Below are positions 1 through 11,644 of a DNA stretch of 64,000 bases, in pieces. The notes under the pieces are model-generated. The model had not been told where the DNA came from, searched no databases, and saw nothing but the letters and a program-made list of their open reading frames with translations. Each line of letters opens with the position of its first letter. The stretch's first letter is position 1. The stretch spans positions 261,507,386 to 261,571,385 of the forward strand of contig NC_081406.1 of the NCBI RefSeq assembly GCF_030272615.1, read 5' to 3'. The DNA is from Cryptomeria japonica (Eukaryota; Streptophyta; Pinopsida; Cupressales; Cupressaceae). The position numbers and the translations under genes are program-made.

Positions 1-784
1 AAGATAAATATGTGAGTTCAAGACTGGAATGAGTTGAGGCTTGATGTGAGGTGTGAGTTAGAAGAGAGTCTGAGCAAGGAGAAAGATTATCTACCTTAGA
101 GTTTATTATGAGAAATTTGCAGTATGGGTTAGTAGGGTGAACTAGTGAGAGGGTCTAACTGGTAGAGACAGAGTAACCAGTAAACTATTGTAGTTCTAAT
201 AGTCAAGATAATTGGTGAGGAGTGATTGGTCAAGAAGGCATCCAAAGAGTGACACAGAGGAGTGTGAGGATGAGGGAAAAAGAAGAGAGGGAGAGAGTAA
301 CCAGTGAGTGACCAAAGAGAGTATTCTGATAACCGACAGTGTGAGAACCAGTGAAGAAGAGGAAGTTGTTAACTGGCAAAAATCCATTGATCAGGTGTTG
401 CAGAAATCATTTGCAACCAGGTGTTATAATTGTATCAAAATTGTATTTCATTATACACCGAGTTGGAGCTTGGTGCAGGGGTTGGTGCTCCTTGGGTTGA
501 TGTCCTAAATCATTGTAATCTGTTGTTTTATTGTGAGGTTGGATTGGAGCAGTAGACTCTAGCAGCATTTCTCACCGATGTTTTTCCCATATTGGGTTTT
601 CATCGTAGATCTAGTGTTGTGGGTTATGCATTTGTGTGTTTTCCTCATTTGATATCCACATTTATCTTACCGGTTTGATTGTTTAGTGCTTAGGGTGATA
701 ACTAGTATTCCAAGGTTGGTTAAGAAGAAAAGATTTCAAGTACCACTGATTCACACCCCTCTTAGTGGTACATTGTGTTCAACA
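1..784 (+). repeat. CopA 5' LTR (right part only)
   Basis: Base 1 aligns with base 15259 of the 3' LTR and the match continues to the terminal CA at 783-784, with small indels (for example an extra segment near 300-320). The 3' end holds a perfect 8-bp stem, GTACCACT (740-747) with AGTGGTAC (764-771), around a C-rich loop. A TTTTTCCC/GGGTTTTC block lies at 581-601. Frames that read open here (196-508) are not genes. Confidence 0.9.
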
Positions 785-801
785 ATTGGTATCAAAGCTT
801 A
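785..801 (+). promoter_or_regulatory. CopA primer-binding site
   Basis: TTGGTATCAAAGCTTAG starts one base after the LTR end. It resembles TGGTATCAGAGC, the complement of the plant initiator tRNA-Met 3' end, with a G-to-A change (AGAGC to AAAGC). Confidence 0.85.
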
Positions 802-857
802 GTTCCTGGTTGATAAAATCTTTCTCTAGCTTGGGTAGATTATGGTCAAAGAACATA

Positions 858-3000
858 ATGGCAAGAAATGAGTTCGCCTCCTCAAAAGCCCTCATGTCTG
901 ATGGATCTAACTATGCCTTTTGGAGCAAAAGAATGGAGACCTATATTTCATCCCTTGGTTTTGATGTGTGGGTGTCTATCAACAATGGGTATAGGGTCCC
1001 TAGTGTTCCTCCCAATGATCTGGATGCTAAGAATGAGTATGAGAACAATGCAAAGGCTAAACATGCTATCTTAAGTGGGTTGTCAGATAATGAGTTTGTC
1101 AAGGTCATGCACTGCGCATCCGCCAAGGAGACTTCAGATAAAATACTAAGATTATTTGAAGGAGATGCCAAAGTCAAAGAGGCCAAGTTGCAATCATTAA
1201 GAGGTCATCTTGAAGGCATCAAGATGAAAGATGAAGAAAAGATTGCAGACTACCTTCACAAAATAGATGAAACTATGAACACCATTAGGGGACTTGGAGA
1301 AGAAATTGTTGATTAGATTATTGTCAAGAAGGTACATAGATCTCTCACATCTGAGTATGATACTATGGTTTCTGCCATAGAGGAAGCCAAGGATCTGAAG
1401 ACCTTCACAATGGATAAGATATTTGGCTCTCTAACAACATATGAAATGAGAACAACAAATGAAGCATCCTCAAGGAAAGAGGCAGCATTCAACTCCACCA
1501 AAAAGGGAAAGGAAGAGGTTGCTAATAAAGGAAACAATGAAGAATCAGATGCAGAGGTAGAAAACTTTGTTAGAAAGCTCAAGAGAGGACCTGACAAGTA
1601 TAAAGGAAAGTCACCACTCAAATGCTTCAACTGTGGTAAAGTTGGACACTTCGCTACAAAACATCCTTATAATGAAACTGGTGGAGATGAGAAAAGAAGA
1701 TTTGGCAGATCTGTTGGTAAAGGCAAAGAAAGGAATGTCTACCGGCAAGGAAGAAGAGGCTACTTGAAGCAGAACAACACATATACTATTGAGGATGATG
1801 CCACAGATGAAGAAAGTGCATCAGAAGATGACTACCATGAGAATGAAAGAGAAGTTAATCTCTTTGTGGCACTAGATGAACCAATTGGAGAAGATGAGGA
1901 AGAAGAAGACATTGAAGCCGAAGTGGATCTAGAAGGTGAGCTCATAAGTTCTCTTGAGGAGTTAAGTAAGACAAGAAGAGAACTCAAGAAGGTCAAGCTT
2001 GCTGCAGTAGAAGAATAAGATCTCTTGAAGCAATCCCTAGATGAGTCCAATCAAGTCATCTCTGATTTGAAACTCTAGTTGGAAGAATCCAAGAGGATAT
2101 GTGAAGTTCCATCCTCTGATCTGATGAATAAGGAAAAGGAGCATCAAGATCTAGAAGAAGAAATAGTGAAGCTCAAAAAGGAGCTTGAAAAGAGTAAGGA
2201 TGAACTGAAAGTGAGAAGTAAAGATGTTGAGAAAAGCAATCTAAAGATATCAGTGGCTTAGGATTTGAAGAAGGACAAAGTTCACATAGCAAAGATACAT
2301 CCGGTCAGGAGATATAGTTCACTTCTTCAAGTTAAGGTGAAGAAAAGAAGACATTCATAGTGGGCAAGGATGCCGACAAGAAGACCTATGTAGAAGCTGT
2401 TAGAAACCGTCACACAAACCAGTATACACAATCAATGAATCAGAGGCCACACTCAATGTACCAAAATGCATATCCTAGGAGAAATGCAAGAGTTGATCAT
2501 GAAGGATTTACAAGAGTCAACAACATGAAAGGAAAACCCCGTGTGAGGTAGACGTTTGCAGGACCAAGGCAACCTAGCCAGTATGTTCCAAACTTTCATG
2601 GTTATTGTTACCAGTGTAACAAATTTGGACATAGCTTAGCTGATTATTGATTAACCAATAAGACCACTATGAGATGAACATACAAATCCATTTAATGCAC
2701 TCTGGGATATGAATGTTGTCTATTATCAGTGCAATGGATTTGTTCATAGGAGTTTTGAATGTAGGAAGAGTAAACCAATGTCCTACAATAGTTTCAAATA
2801 TTCATCCTTGAATGAAAATATGAAATGATATAACTGTCAAGAGTTTGGACGTATAGCAAAGTTTTGTAAGAATGAGAAAATCAAGCAGAAGAGGACAAAT
2901 CTTGATCTGGAACCGGTAGTTAAACCGGAGCACAAAATTGCAGGTGGTAAAAAGAAGGAAACTAAACCGGTATGGGTTGAGAAAGAAAAGGACAAGGTAG
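858..3000 (+). pseudogene. gag: CopA gag, long and degenerate, several zinc knuckles
   Basis: The likely start is the ATG at 858, within a frame open from 765. The first 300 or so codons resemble the copia UBN2-type Gag (an N-terminal segment with SDGSNYAFWSKRMETYI, later a capsid-like helical part). A knuckle follows at about 1623-1665 (CFNCGKVGH; the last Cys is His). An unusually long acidic and coiled-coil stretch comes next (1780-2260). Three more decayed knuckles lie at about 2605-2650, 2725-2765 and 2826-2870, each missing a key residue. In-frame stops stand at 1314, 2016 and 2259, and a frameshift lies between 2262 and 2360. This is Gag-like packaging protein by family knowledge. The extended C-terminal part is longer than in typical copia Gag and recalls the Sirevirus type. 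Confidence 0.75.
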
Positions 3001-3002
3001 AA

Positions 3003-3335
3003 TCAAGTCTGATAGTGCATACTACTCTACATGCTGAAAGAAAAAATCTATGGGTTGTAGACAGTGGTTGTTCCAACCACATGACCAGTGATAAAACTAA
3101 ATTTATCAAGCTTGGAGATTGGAATGGTGGTTCAGTGAGATTCACAGACAACTCATCCATCAAAATAAAGGGAAAAGGTACTCTAAACATTGATGGAAAA
3201 TTGAAAGCACATGATGTGTATTATGTGGAAGGCCTAAAGCACAATTTGCTAAGTTTGAGTCAAATGTGTGACAAAGGTTATAAATTCACCTTTGATTCTA
3301 CCGACTGCCAAATAAAGAATGAAAGTACCGGTTAG
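3003..3335 (+). pseudogene. CopA aspartic protease remnant
   Basis: The frame holds the copia protease signature LWVVDSGCSNHMTSDK with an intact DSG active site at about 3048-3095. The usual downstream block HDVYYVEGLKHNLLSLSQM leads towards the GAG-pre-integrase region. Family knowledge makes it the enzyme that cleaves the polyprotein in the particle. The frame ends in a TAG at 3333, in the place of a coding triplet, so the polyprotein is broken. Confidence 0.8.
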
Positions 3336-4628
3336 ACTGTAGCTAAAGGTAAGAGGACAAATGGTAATGTATATAATCTAAATGAATGTTTTGAATCCCA
3401 ATGCATGTTGGGACAAGTGGATGAAAGTTGGTTGTGGCACAAAAGACTAGGCCACATAAATTTTGATAACTTAGTTGCAGTAAGCAAAAAGGGGTGTGTA
3501 AGAAATATTCACCCATCATCAAACCGGTAAGCACATTTTGTGATGAATGTGTGAAAGGAAAGCAGACTAAGGTGAACTTCGAAACAATAGAACACAACAC
3601 CTCAAGACCGCTTGAACTTGTGCATATAGATCTATGTGGTCCGACTAGGACAAGAGTTCTTTCTGGTGAAAGATATTTTATGCTCTTCATTGATGACTAT
3701 TCAAGAATGACATGGGTCAGTTTCCTACAAGATAAATCACAACCATTTGATAGATTCAATATCTTTAGGAAGATGGTAGAGAAAGAAACTGGGTGCAAAC
3801 TGAAATGCCTAAGATCAGACCGGGGTGGAGAGTTCACATCAAATGACTTTGAATATTACTGTGAAAGACATGGAATCAAAAGGAAATACTTAGCCCCTAG
3901 GACACCACAACAAAATGGCATGGTAGAAAGGAAGAATAGGACAGTCAAGGAGATGGCCAAAACCATGTTAAATGAGGTAATTTTACTAGACATGTATTGG
4001 AAGGAAGCGGTTCATACTGCTGCCTATACCTTGAACCGGTTCAACTAAGAACAAACAACTGAATGACACCTTATGAGTTGTGGTATGATCGAAAACCATC
4101 AGTCAAATACTTCAAGGTATTTGGAAGCAAATGTTTTATCAAGAGGGATATGGATAGTTTAGGTAGTTTTGATTCCAGGTGTGATGAAGAAATCTTCCTT
4201 GGCTACTCAACTAACAAAAAGGCCTATAAATGCTACAAAAAAAGACTAAGAAGAGTCATTGAGAGTATACATGTAAGAGTTGATGAGGATATGCACAAAG
4301 GAAGACAAGCACAGGTAAACTGGTATGATGATTCTGATGATGAAGGTGAGGAAGCTCAGTCAGACAATCAACCAGAAGAAGCATCCAGAAAGGCTCCTAG
4401 CCAGTATGTGCAAATGAACCACCCACAAGAGAATATTTAAAGTAATAAGAGTGATGGTGTGAAGACTAGGAGAAGACTTGCCCAAAATGATGAACAAGTT
4501 AACTTCTTCCTCATGACTGAAGTAGAACCTAAAACATTCAATGAGGCCAACAAAAGTAAAAAATGGATGGATGTCATAGAAGAAGAGTTGCAATAGACTG
4601 AGAAGAACAAGACTTGTGAATTAGTCCT
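3336..4628 (+). pseudogene. CopA integrase, broken by stops and InsX
   Basis: The GAG-pre-integrase block (HKRLGHINFDNL, about 3436-3475) is followed by the catalytic core in the frame 3494-4048. All three acidic positions are visible: HIDLCGPTRTR, LRSDRGGEFTSNDF and TPQQNGMVERKNRT. A second frame, 4063-4440, carries the C-terminal part (TPYELWYDRKPSVKYFKVFG). Stops stand at 4046 (TAA), 4438 and in the linker near 4594. The core aligns closely with those of CopB and CopG. The following linker to RT is cut by InsX at 4628. Confidence 0.85.
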
Positions 4629-5811
4629 TGATGCAGAGCATCATGAAAATCCAACCAAGAACCTCAAATCATTCGTGAAGTTCAATTATCAACACAAATC
4701 TTCCAACATGTTAGAAGCATTGTCATATATTTCCCAACAAAATCATCAATCAAATAACCATTATCAAATCTTCTCCATAGATATCAATCTATCATTATTG
4801 TAGATCCATATATTATGCATTAAATACGAATCATTTAAACCCTTCATCTATTTATTTCTTGCAAATGAAATCCAAGAATTTTTCCAAACTATGAAATTTA
4901 CTCTATTCTGGTCATGAAATTACAGTCATAAACAGTCATTAATAACTCTTAAAATATTAATCACCAGGAAAACCTCTTAGGTTAGATTATAGAAATGCTA
5001 GTTATAAAACTTTTCTCCAAGTTATAGAAAGATCCAATGGTTAAATCCAAAGTTATGATGATTTTTCTAAAATTGGTCGTCGTGAATCAAGGTTTTGGGT
5101 AGTTCCAAACGGTTTTCACCAAAACTCTCATAACTTTCTCAAAAATGCATGAAATCAACTCAAATCAAAAGAGATGGAAATATTATTCAATATATTACAC
5201 TATCATTATAGAAATACACTTGTTTCTAGGCTTTACATGGTCGTACCAGGCCTGGAAACAAGAGTAAAAAATTTCAAGACCACAAAACAAGACATTGAAA
5301 ACAATGAAAATATGATACCAAAATGTTTCCAATGCTTTTCAACTCCTTTTCCAATTTTTTACCTCCTCTTATGAATGACCATTACAAAGGTTTTATAGCA
5401 TTTTAATCTTCACATGGAAGTTACAACTACCCAACTTCCTCTTATGACCATACAACTTCCCATTTTGGTCTTTTTACAACTTTTAAAAAGTTGCATTTTA
5501 CAACTTTTACAACTTTTGACTCAAATGACTTTAAACCTTCAAAAGAACATTCAAAACATATTAGGATAGAATAATAATGTATTTTTGTCACCATTTTACC
5601 CCTCCAAGGTTATTTTATACAAATTTTACCAAATGACTAATTCAAGACCTTATTGGGACAATTTGGACAACTCATTACAATGGGCTCTTTTAGCCTTACA
5701 TATTGATTAATATTGGCTCAAAATGACATTACAAATGAAAATGTAATTGAATATACTTATGAATTGATTTTTATCCTCTTATAGACTCCTTTTGTGCCTT
5801 TGTGTTAGGTG
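4629..5811. mobile_element. InsX, unidentified 1.2-kb insertion in CopA
   Basis: The CopA frame reaches the start of RT (ELV...) and then loses homology; RT resumes at about 5815 (PAPVPRPEDNNIIGTKW). The insert is flanked by GTCCT (4624-4628) and CTCCT (5812-5816), which could be a 4/5 target duplication. It is AT-rich, has no coding signal worth calling and no clear terminal inverted repeats. Its first bases, TGATGCAGAGCATC, resemble the first bases of the GypC LTR, TGATGCAGGAGCATC, so a solo LTR of a distant Ty3 element is possible. That identification is weak. Confidence 0.45.
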
Positions 5812-6038
5812 CTCCTGCACCAGTCCCTAGACCAGAAGACAATAACATCATTGGCACCAAATGGGTCTACCAGAATAAGATGAATGAAGAAGGTAAAATT
5901 ATTATGCACAAAACTAGACTTGTGTGCAAAGGTTACTCTCAAGTAGAGGGCATTGATTTTGAAGAAACATTTGCACCGGTAGATAGATTAGAAACAATTA
6001 GAATGTTTCTAGCTTTTTCAACCTACAAGGGTTATAAC
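5812..6038 (+). pseudogene. CopA reverse transcriptase, N-terminal piece
   Basis: The frame encodes the conserved copia RT entry: IIGTKWVYQNKMNEEGKI, ARLVCKGYSQ-like TRLVCKGYSQVEGIDFEETF, and the start of the catalytic palm. It stops at the CopB insertion at 6038/6039. The continuing codons (KVYQIDVKFAFLDG) are found at 12725, after CopB. Confidence 0.9.
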
Positions 6039-7117
6039 TGTTGGTATTATGGATGACTTCGTCATGTGTTGCATTGGTTTTGTCATTGATGTCAACACTT
6101 ATCTTCTTGGAGGTCTACATTATGTTCACCGATATGGTTAGTGGCTTATGCACAGTCATCGGTATATGTTCACCAGTAGGTTATATTATTCACTGGCAAT
6201 GATGATGACTTGTTATCATCTTGAGATCATTTGGTTATGTCGAAGACATGGATTGGAATTTTGGATTTGGTGTTTTGTTTATTGGTCTAATCAGGTTGAC
6301 AGATTTGCCTTTACCGACAGATAGGTCTAGGTTATGGACCGGTACTCCAGATCTACATGACACGTTATGGATATTGTTTATTGACTGGATAATATGGTAA
6401 ATGTATTGAGCTGACATGTTGTATCGCATCAAGACTTATTTGCAATTGATTTAATTGTAATATCTTTAGTGAGTCGACCTATACATTTGGTCTTAGGTTT
6501 TGTATATATGATTGTAAGATCTTATTGAAGATCAAAATATGGTTATGGTATAAGTGTGTTTGAATATTGAAGAGCGAAATAAGCATATCCTTGTGCGAAT
6601 CACGCAGACATTATTTGAAGGCTGAAGGAAGGTTATGAAGGTGTTTGACACTCATCTTCAGAGCTTAACCGATACTGAATCCAACATTGCAGATGTTATT
6701 TTGAGCAGTACATTATCATTGGATTTAACCATCCAATTGTGTAGTCAGTGTGACTCCTATTTTGTGATTGAGCAGTGAGCTCTAGGTGGTTCGCCTTTCT
6801 GCATGTGTAGACCCCATTTGTATACACTTATTATCTAAAGTAGTATCATCTGATTGTGGGTAATTTTTCCCACCATGGTTTTTCCCCTTACCGGGTTTCC
6901 ACCTCAAAATCTTTGTGTCATATGTTATGGATGTTGTTTCTCTTTTGTTTTATGCATTAAGTTAAAATAGTACTGCTATAATTGTTAATCTGTTTTACCG
7001 ACACTTAAGTTTGGTTTACCGGCATTAAGTTTAAGTTGGAATAATTTGCATTTGGATTACAATTTATTGACAACTGAATCACCTCCTCGTCTCAGTTGTC
7101 CTTCTCAAATCCTAACA
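6039..7117 (+). repeat. CopB 5' LTR
   Basis: It starts TGTTGGTATTATGG and ends CCTAACA, and it aligns over its whole length with 11645-12724. It has the shared TTTTTCCCC/GGGTTTCC block near 6881-6900 and a perfect 9-bp stem, GACAACTGA (7069-7077) with TCAGTTGTC (7092-7100), near its 3' end. A possible TATA sequence (TATATAT) lies at about 6501. Confidence 0.93.
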
Positions 7118-7134
7118 ATTGGTATCAAAGCTAA
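7118..7134 (+). promoter_or_regulatory. CopB primer-binding site
   Basis: TTGGTATCAAAGCTAAG directly follows the LTR. It is a tRNA-iMet-type PBS with the same G-to-A change as in CopA. Confidence 0.85.
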
Positions 7135-7173
7135 GTCCACTTTTTGCGAAGCCTAACAACTTGAGGAGATCCT

Positions 7174-8085
7174 ATGGCAACACATATTTTCAAGAAGGAC
7201 AATCTGAAGCTTGATGGAACCAACTATATCATATGGAAGATCATAATAGAAACACATCTGAACTGCATTGGAAGAGATATATGAGATGTTACAAAGAATG
7301 GCTATGTTGCTCCTATTCTGAATCAACCTCATCCACCAACATTGGTTAAGGATTTGGACAATGATTGCAAAGCAAGAGAAGCACTTCTGAGCGCATTATC
7401 AGATCATCAAAACATGACATTATCAAACCAATCTACTGCTAAAGCTATTTGGGATAAACTGGAAACACTGAATGAAGGAGATACCACTGTCAAAATTGCA
7501 AAACTGGAATGTTCTGGGTCAGGTATGAAAATTTGAAAATGGAAGAAGATGAAAGAATTTCTTCATGTATGGAAATAGTTAATGAAATTGTTTTAGGAAT
7601 ACAATGTTGTGGAGGATCCTTAAGTGAAAATGAAATTATGTCTAAATTTTTAAGAGCTTTGCCACCGGCTTACAAAATGAAAGTGACTGCTATTAATGAG
7701 TTGAGAACAATGCCTAATACTTTAGTTTCTAGAGATACTTTGGTTGGAACTTTCAACATTTGAACTTGAGGAATTGGGTCTTGTTGTTGCTGTAAAGATT
7801 GATTTAACTTTCAAAGCATCATCATCAGCGTCAACATCATCATCATCTGACAAAACTGATTGGAAAGAACTTTATGCAAAAGAACTTGAAGAGCTTGAAG
7901 CACTATTTGCAAGGAAAATGCCTAAAGGTCCAACAGGAAGTAAGTATGAAGGTAAAGCACCTTTCAAATGTTTTAATTGCAATAAAGTTGGTCATGTAGC
8001 TTCTAGGTGTCCTGATAGACATGCAAAACTAAGGGAGGAAGCAAAAATATCATATAAGCCTAACCTTGAATATTAGAGATACAGA
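7174..8085 (+). pseudogene. gag: CopB gag
   Basis: The ATG at 7174 opens a copia Gag (KLDGTNYIIWKIIIETHL, then ENLKMEEDERISSCMEIVNEI). A TGA at 7282 replaces an Arg codon. A frameshift at about 7510 moves the frame and a second one near 7745 restores it. A single intact CCHC knuckle, CFNCNKVGHVASRC, lies at about 7969-8010. CopG carries the same protein on the minus strand, which allows direct comparison. The likely role is nucleocapsid; no intact product is possible. Confidence 0.85.
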
Positions 8086-9640
8086 TTTAAGAAAAATAGA
8101 GATAAGTCATGTTACTATGAAAATTAAGGTGTTACAGATGATTCAGATGAAGATCCAGTAGATAGTGGATGGGATTTTGTTCCAATAAAAGAAGATCAAT
8201 CAGAAGAGCAGACACTGGCAACAAAAATTGATTAAAAAGATGAATGGATTATAGATTTTGGATGCTCGTATCATATGACTGGTGATAAAAGCAAATTCTT
8301 ATCTTTTCAAGAAATTCATGGAGGTCTAGTAAGGTTTGGAGATGATAAAGCTTGTTTAATCAAAGGAAGAGGCACTATATCTATGGATGGTAAGAACAAT
8401 ATTGACAACGTTTATTATATAGAAGGCTTAAAGCATAATCTTTTGAGTGTTGGTCAGTTAGTTGAGAAAGGATTTCAGTTACAATTCAAGAATGGAAAAT
8501 GCAAAATCATAAATAGAACTAGATTGGAGATTGCAACCGATAATCAGACTAAAGGTAATATCTTTCACTTGAATACCAGTGATAAGACATGTTTGATTGC
8601 ACACATTGATGAAAGTTGGTTATGACATAAAAGACTCTGTCATGTGAATTTTGATTGCATTGTAAAGACCAGTTCAACTAAGGTAGTAAGGGAATTACCT
8701 AAGATTGTGAAACCTCATAATCTGGTATGTAAGGAAAGTAAAATGGGAAAGCAAGTTAGAACAACATTTAAGAGCATTACTAAGAAATCTAATAATATTC
8801 TTGATTTAATTCATACTGATTTATGTGGTCCAACAAGAACAAGAAGTCTACAAGGAGATAGATACTTTATGCTAATAATTGATGGTTATTATAGAATGTG
8901 TTGGGTTACTTTTCTCAGGGAGAAATCAGAAGCTTTTGGAAGATTCAAGATATACAAGGCAATGGTAGAGAATAAAACCGATAAGAAAATCAAATGCTTG
9001 AGATTAGATCAAGGAGGAGAATTTGCATCTAGAGAATTTAATGCATTATGTGAAGTGAATGGAATCAAAAGACAATTATCAACACCCCATACACCCCAAC
9101 AAAATGGAGTTGTGGAAAGAAAGAACAAAAATATTCTTGATGCAACAAGAACCATGTTAATGGAAGTAAATCTACCCCATGTGTACTGGAGAGAAGCAGT
9201 GAATACATCGGTTTATACTTTCAACAGAGTTCACATCAAAAGTGAAACCGGTAAGACCCCTTATGAACTATGGTCTAGTCATATTCCTACTCTTAAGTAT
9301 TTCAGAATACTTGGAAGCAAATGATATATTAGAAGAGATGAGTATATTGGCAAATTTGGTCCTGGAAGTAATGAATGAATATTTCTTGGTTATTCATCTA
9401 AAAGAAAGGCATATAGATGTTATAATAAAAGGTTACGGAAGATCATTGAAAGTACTAATGTGAAGATAGATGAACACTTTAGAGGAGATTCAAGATCTGT
9501 AGAACCAGTAGTTGAAATGATTATAAATGAACCGACACAGATTGCACTGGTAGAGAGTGAAGATCCAGTCACACTGGCATCATCAGAAAACTCAAATGTG
9601 ACTAAAGAACAACAACATGTAAGTGGAAATTAGAACAAAC
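8086..9640 (+). pseudogene. CopB protease and integrase
   Basis: The protease signature is at about 8239-8290, but the active site reads DFG instead of DSG (a one-base change). The pre-integrase block is at about 8600-8700. The integrase core frame 8644-9324 shows LIHTDLCGPTRTR, LRLDQGGEFASREF and TPQQNGVVERKN, so its three acidic residues are present although one Ser is Leu. A TGA at 9322 replaces a Cys codon in ...LGSKC, and a further TGA stands near 9376. The C-terminal tail with the NEPTQIA-like linker runs to about 9640. Confidence 0.85.
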
Positions 9641-9648
9641 CTAGGTAT

Positions 9649-11286
9649 GTAAGATTGAATCATTCAGAGAATCGGATAATTGAAAACAAGAATCAAGGTG
9701 TTATGACTAGAGGAAGATTGGTAAATAAAGAGGTATGTTTAATTTCTCAAGTTGAACCAACATCTATTATTGAAGCATGTCAGGATGAACATTGGATAAA
9801 AGCAATGGAAGATGAATTAGAGAAAATTGAAAAGAACAATACTTGGACATTAGTTCCCCGGCCTAAAGACAAAAATGTAATTAGAACTAAATGGGTATAT
9901 AGAAATAAACTTAATGAAGATGGTGAAGTAATCAGAAACAAAGCAAGATTAGTTTGTAAAGGTTATTCATAGAAAGAAGGAATAGATTATAATGAAACCT
10001 TTGCACCAGTAGCCAGAATTGAGGTGGTTAGATTATTTCTTGCATTTGCAGCTCATAAGAACTATAAAGTTTATCAAATGGATGTAAAATGTGCATTTTT
10101 GAATGGAGATCTTGAGGAGGAAGTCTACATTGAACATCTCGATGGATTTTCTTTGACAGATAATAAGGATATGGTTTGCAGATTAAGGAAAGCTTTATAT
10201 GGATTGAAGCAAGCTCCCAGAGCTTGGTATGCTAGATTGGATAAATATCTTTTGAAGCTTGGTTACACAAAAGGTAATGCTGACATCAATTTGTATTACA
10301 AAGTTACCAATGATGATATTTTGGTTATTGAATTATTTGTGGATGATATCATTTTTGGAGGTGAAGATGGATTATGTAAGGGCTTTGCTAACAAGATGCA
10401 AGAAGAATTTGAAATGTCTATGATTGGAGAGATAAAAAAAATTCTAGGTTTGCAGATTTCACAAACAGATAAAGGTACATTCATACGTCAAACAAAGTAC
10501 TTGAAGGAACTCTTGAAGAAATTTGGTATGGAAAATTCCAAACCGGTAAGTACTCCTATGACTACAATTGATAAATTGACATTGAGGGATGATTTAGCTC
10601 ATATTAATCCGACAAGGTACAAATCTATGATTGGAGGATTACTGTATTTGACACAAAAAATACCTGATATAATGAATGCAGTATATATTGTATCTAGATT
10701 TCAAAGCAATCTTAAACAAAATCATGAATCAACAGTTAAAAGGATTTTCCGGTACCTACAAGGCACAACAAATCTTGGTTTATGGTATCCTAAAGATAAT
10801 TTTTTTGATTTATGTGCATACATCGATGCAAATTGGGCAGGAGATGTAGATGACAAAAAGAGTACCACTAGTGGTGCATTCTTTCTTGGTAGAATATTGA
10901 TTTCATGGATAAGCAAGTAGACTTGTACATCATTATCTACAACAGAATCAAAATATGTTGCAGCAACAACTAATTGTACTCAGGTATTATGGATCAAGCA
11001 AATGTTGAAGGATATAAAGGTAAAATGCAAAGAACCAATAATTATCTATTGTGATAATTCAACAACAATTGATATATCAAAGAATCCAATATTTCACTCT
11101 AAGACAAAGCATGTTTCTATTAAGTATAATTTTCTAAAAGAGAATCTTGAAGCAAATGAAGTGAAATTGGTTTATGTGAATACTAAAGAGCAAATTGCAT
11201 ATATCTTTACAAATCCTTTGCCTAAGGAAACATTTGAATATCTCAGAGAGAAACTTGGGATAATTTCCCCACCGACAGAGACTTGA
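9649..11286 (+). pseudogene. CopB reverse transcriptase and RNase H
   Basis: RT begins at about 9790 (EHWIKAMEDELEKIEKNNTW). It is interrupted by a TAG at 9970 and continues in the frame 10024-10920 with [32 protein letters not shown] and the catalytic FVDDIIFGG. RNase H follows (AYIDANWAGDVDDKKST, a TAG at 10918, then DNSTTIDISKNP) to the end of pol at 11286. The catalytic Asp pair of RT is kept. Only a few point stops separate this copy from an open pol, so it is younger or less decayed than CopA. Confidence 0.9.
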
Positions 11287-11644
11287 ATGATGAAGTTTGA
11301 CATCAAACCGACAGGGACTAACAGAAAAATCTTTTTTCCGGCTTTGATAGAGGAGTGCTACTTGTCAAGGGGAGTAGTTGGTTGAATGTTATGTTTTCAA
11401 TTATTAACTGCTTTGACATTTGATGTCAAAGGGGGAGAGATATCTATGGAAAAAATTTGTATTTGGGGAGAGATGATCATTCTACTTGGAGAGATATATT
11501 TTTGTTTTTGGTTTCTGTTTCTGTTACAAAACTTTGTATTGATCTATCTTTGGGAGATTGTTGGTTTATTTGTTTTTGGCATTCTGTTTTTGGCACTTAG
11601 ATGTTTTTCCATCTAGTGTTGCCATCAATGCCAAAGGGGGATAT
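11287..11644 (+). other. CopB 3' untranslated region with PPT-like tracts
   Basis: There is no coding signal. Purine runs recur: AAGGGGAG (about 11368), AAAGGGGGAGAG (about 11428), GGGGAGAG (about 11464) and the final tract AAAGGGGGA at 11633-11641 next to the 3' LTR. GTGTTGCCATCAATG at 11616-11630 can pair, with two mismatches, with 11690-11704 in the LTR. Confidence 0.7.

Noticed and set aside
4629-5822. Terminal inverted repeats of InsX (GATGCAGAGCATC with GGTGCTCCTGCACC)
   Set aside because: Each end is itself nearly palindromic, so their mutual match is not independent evidence of a DNA transposon.
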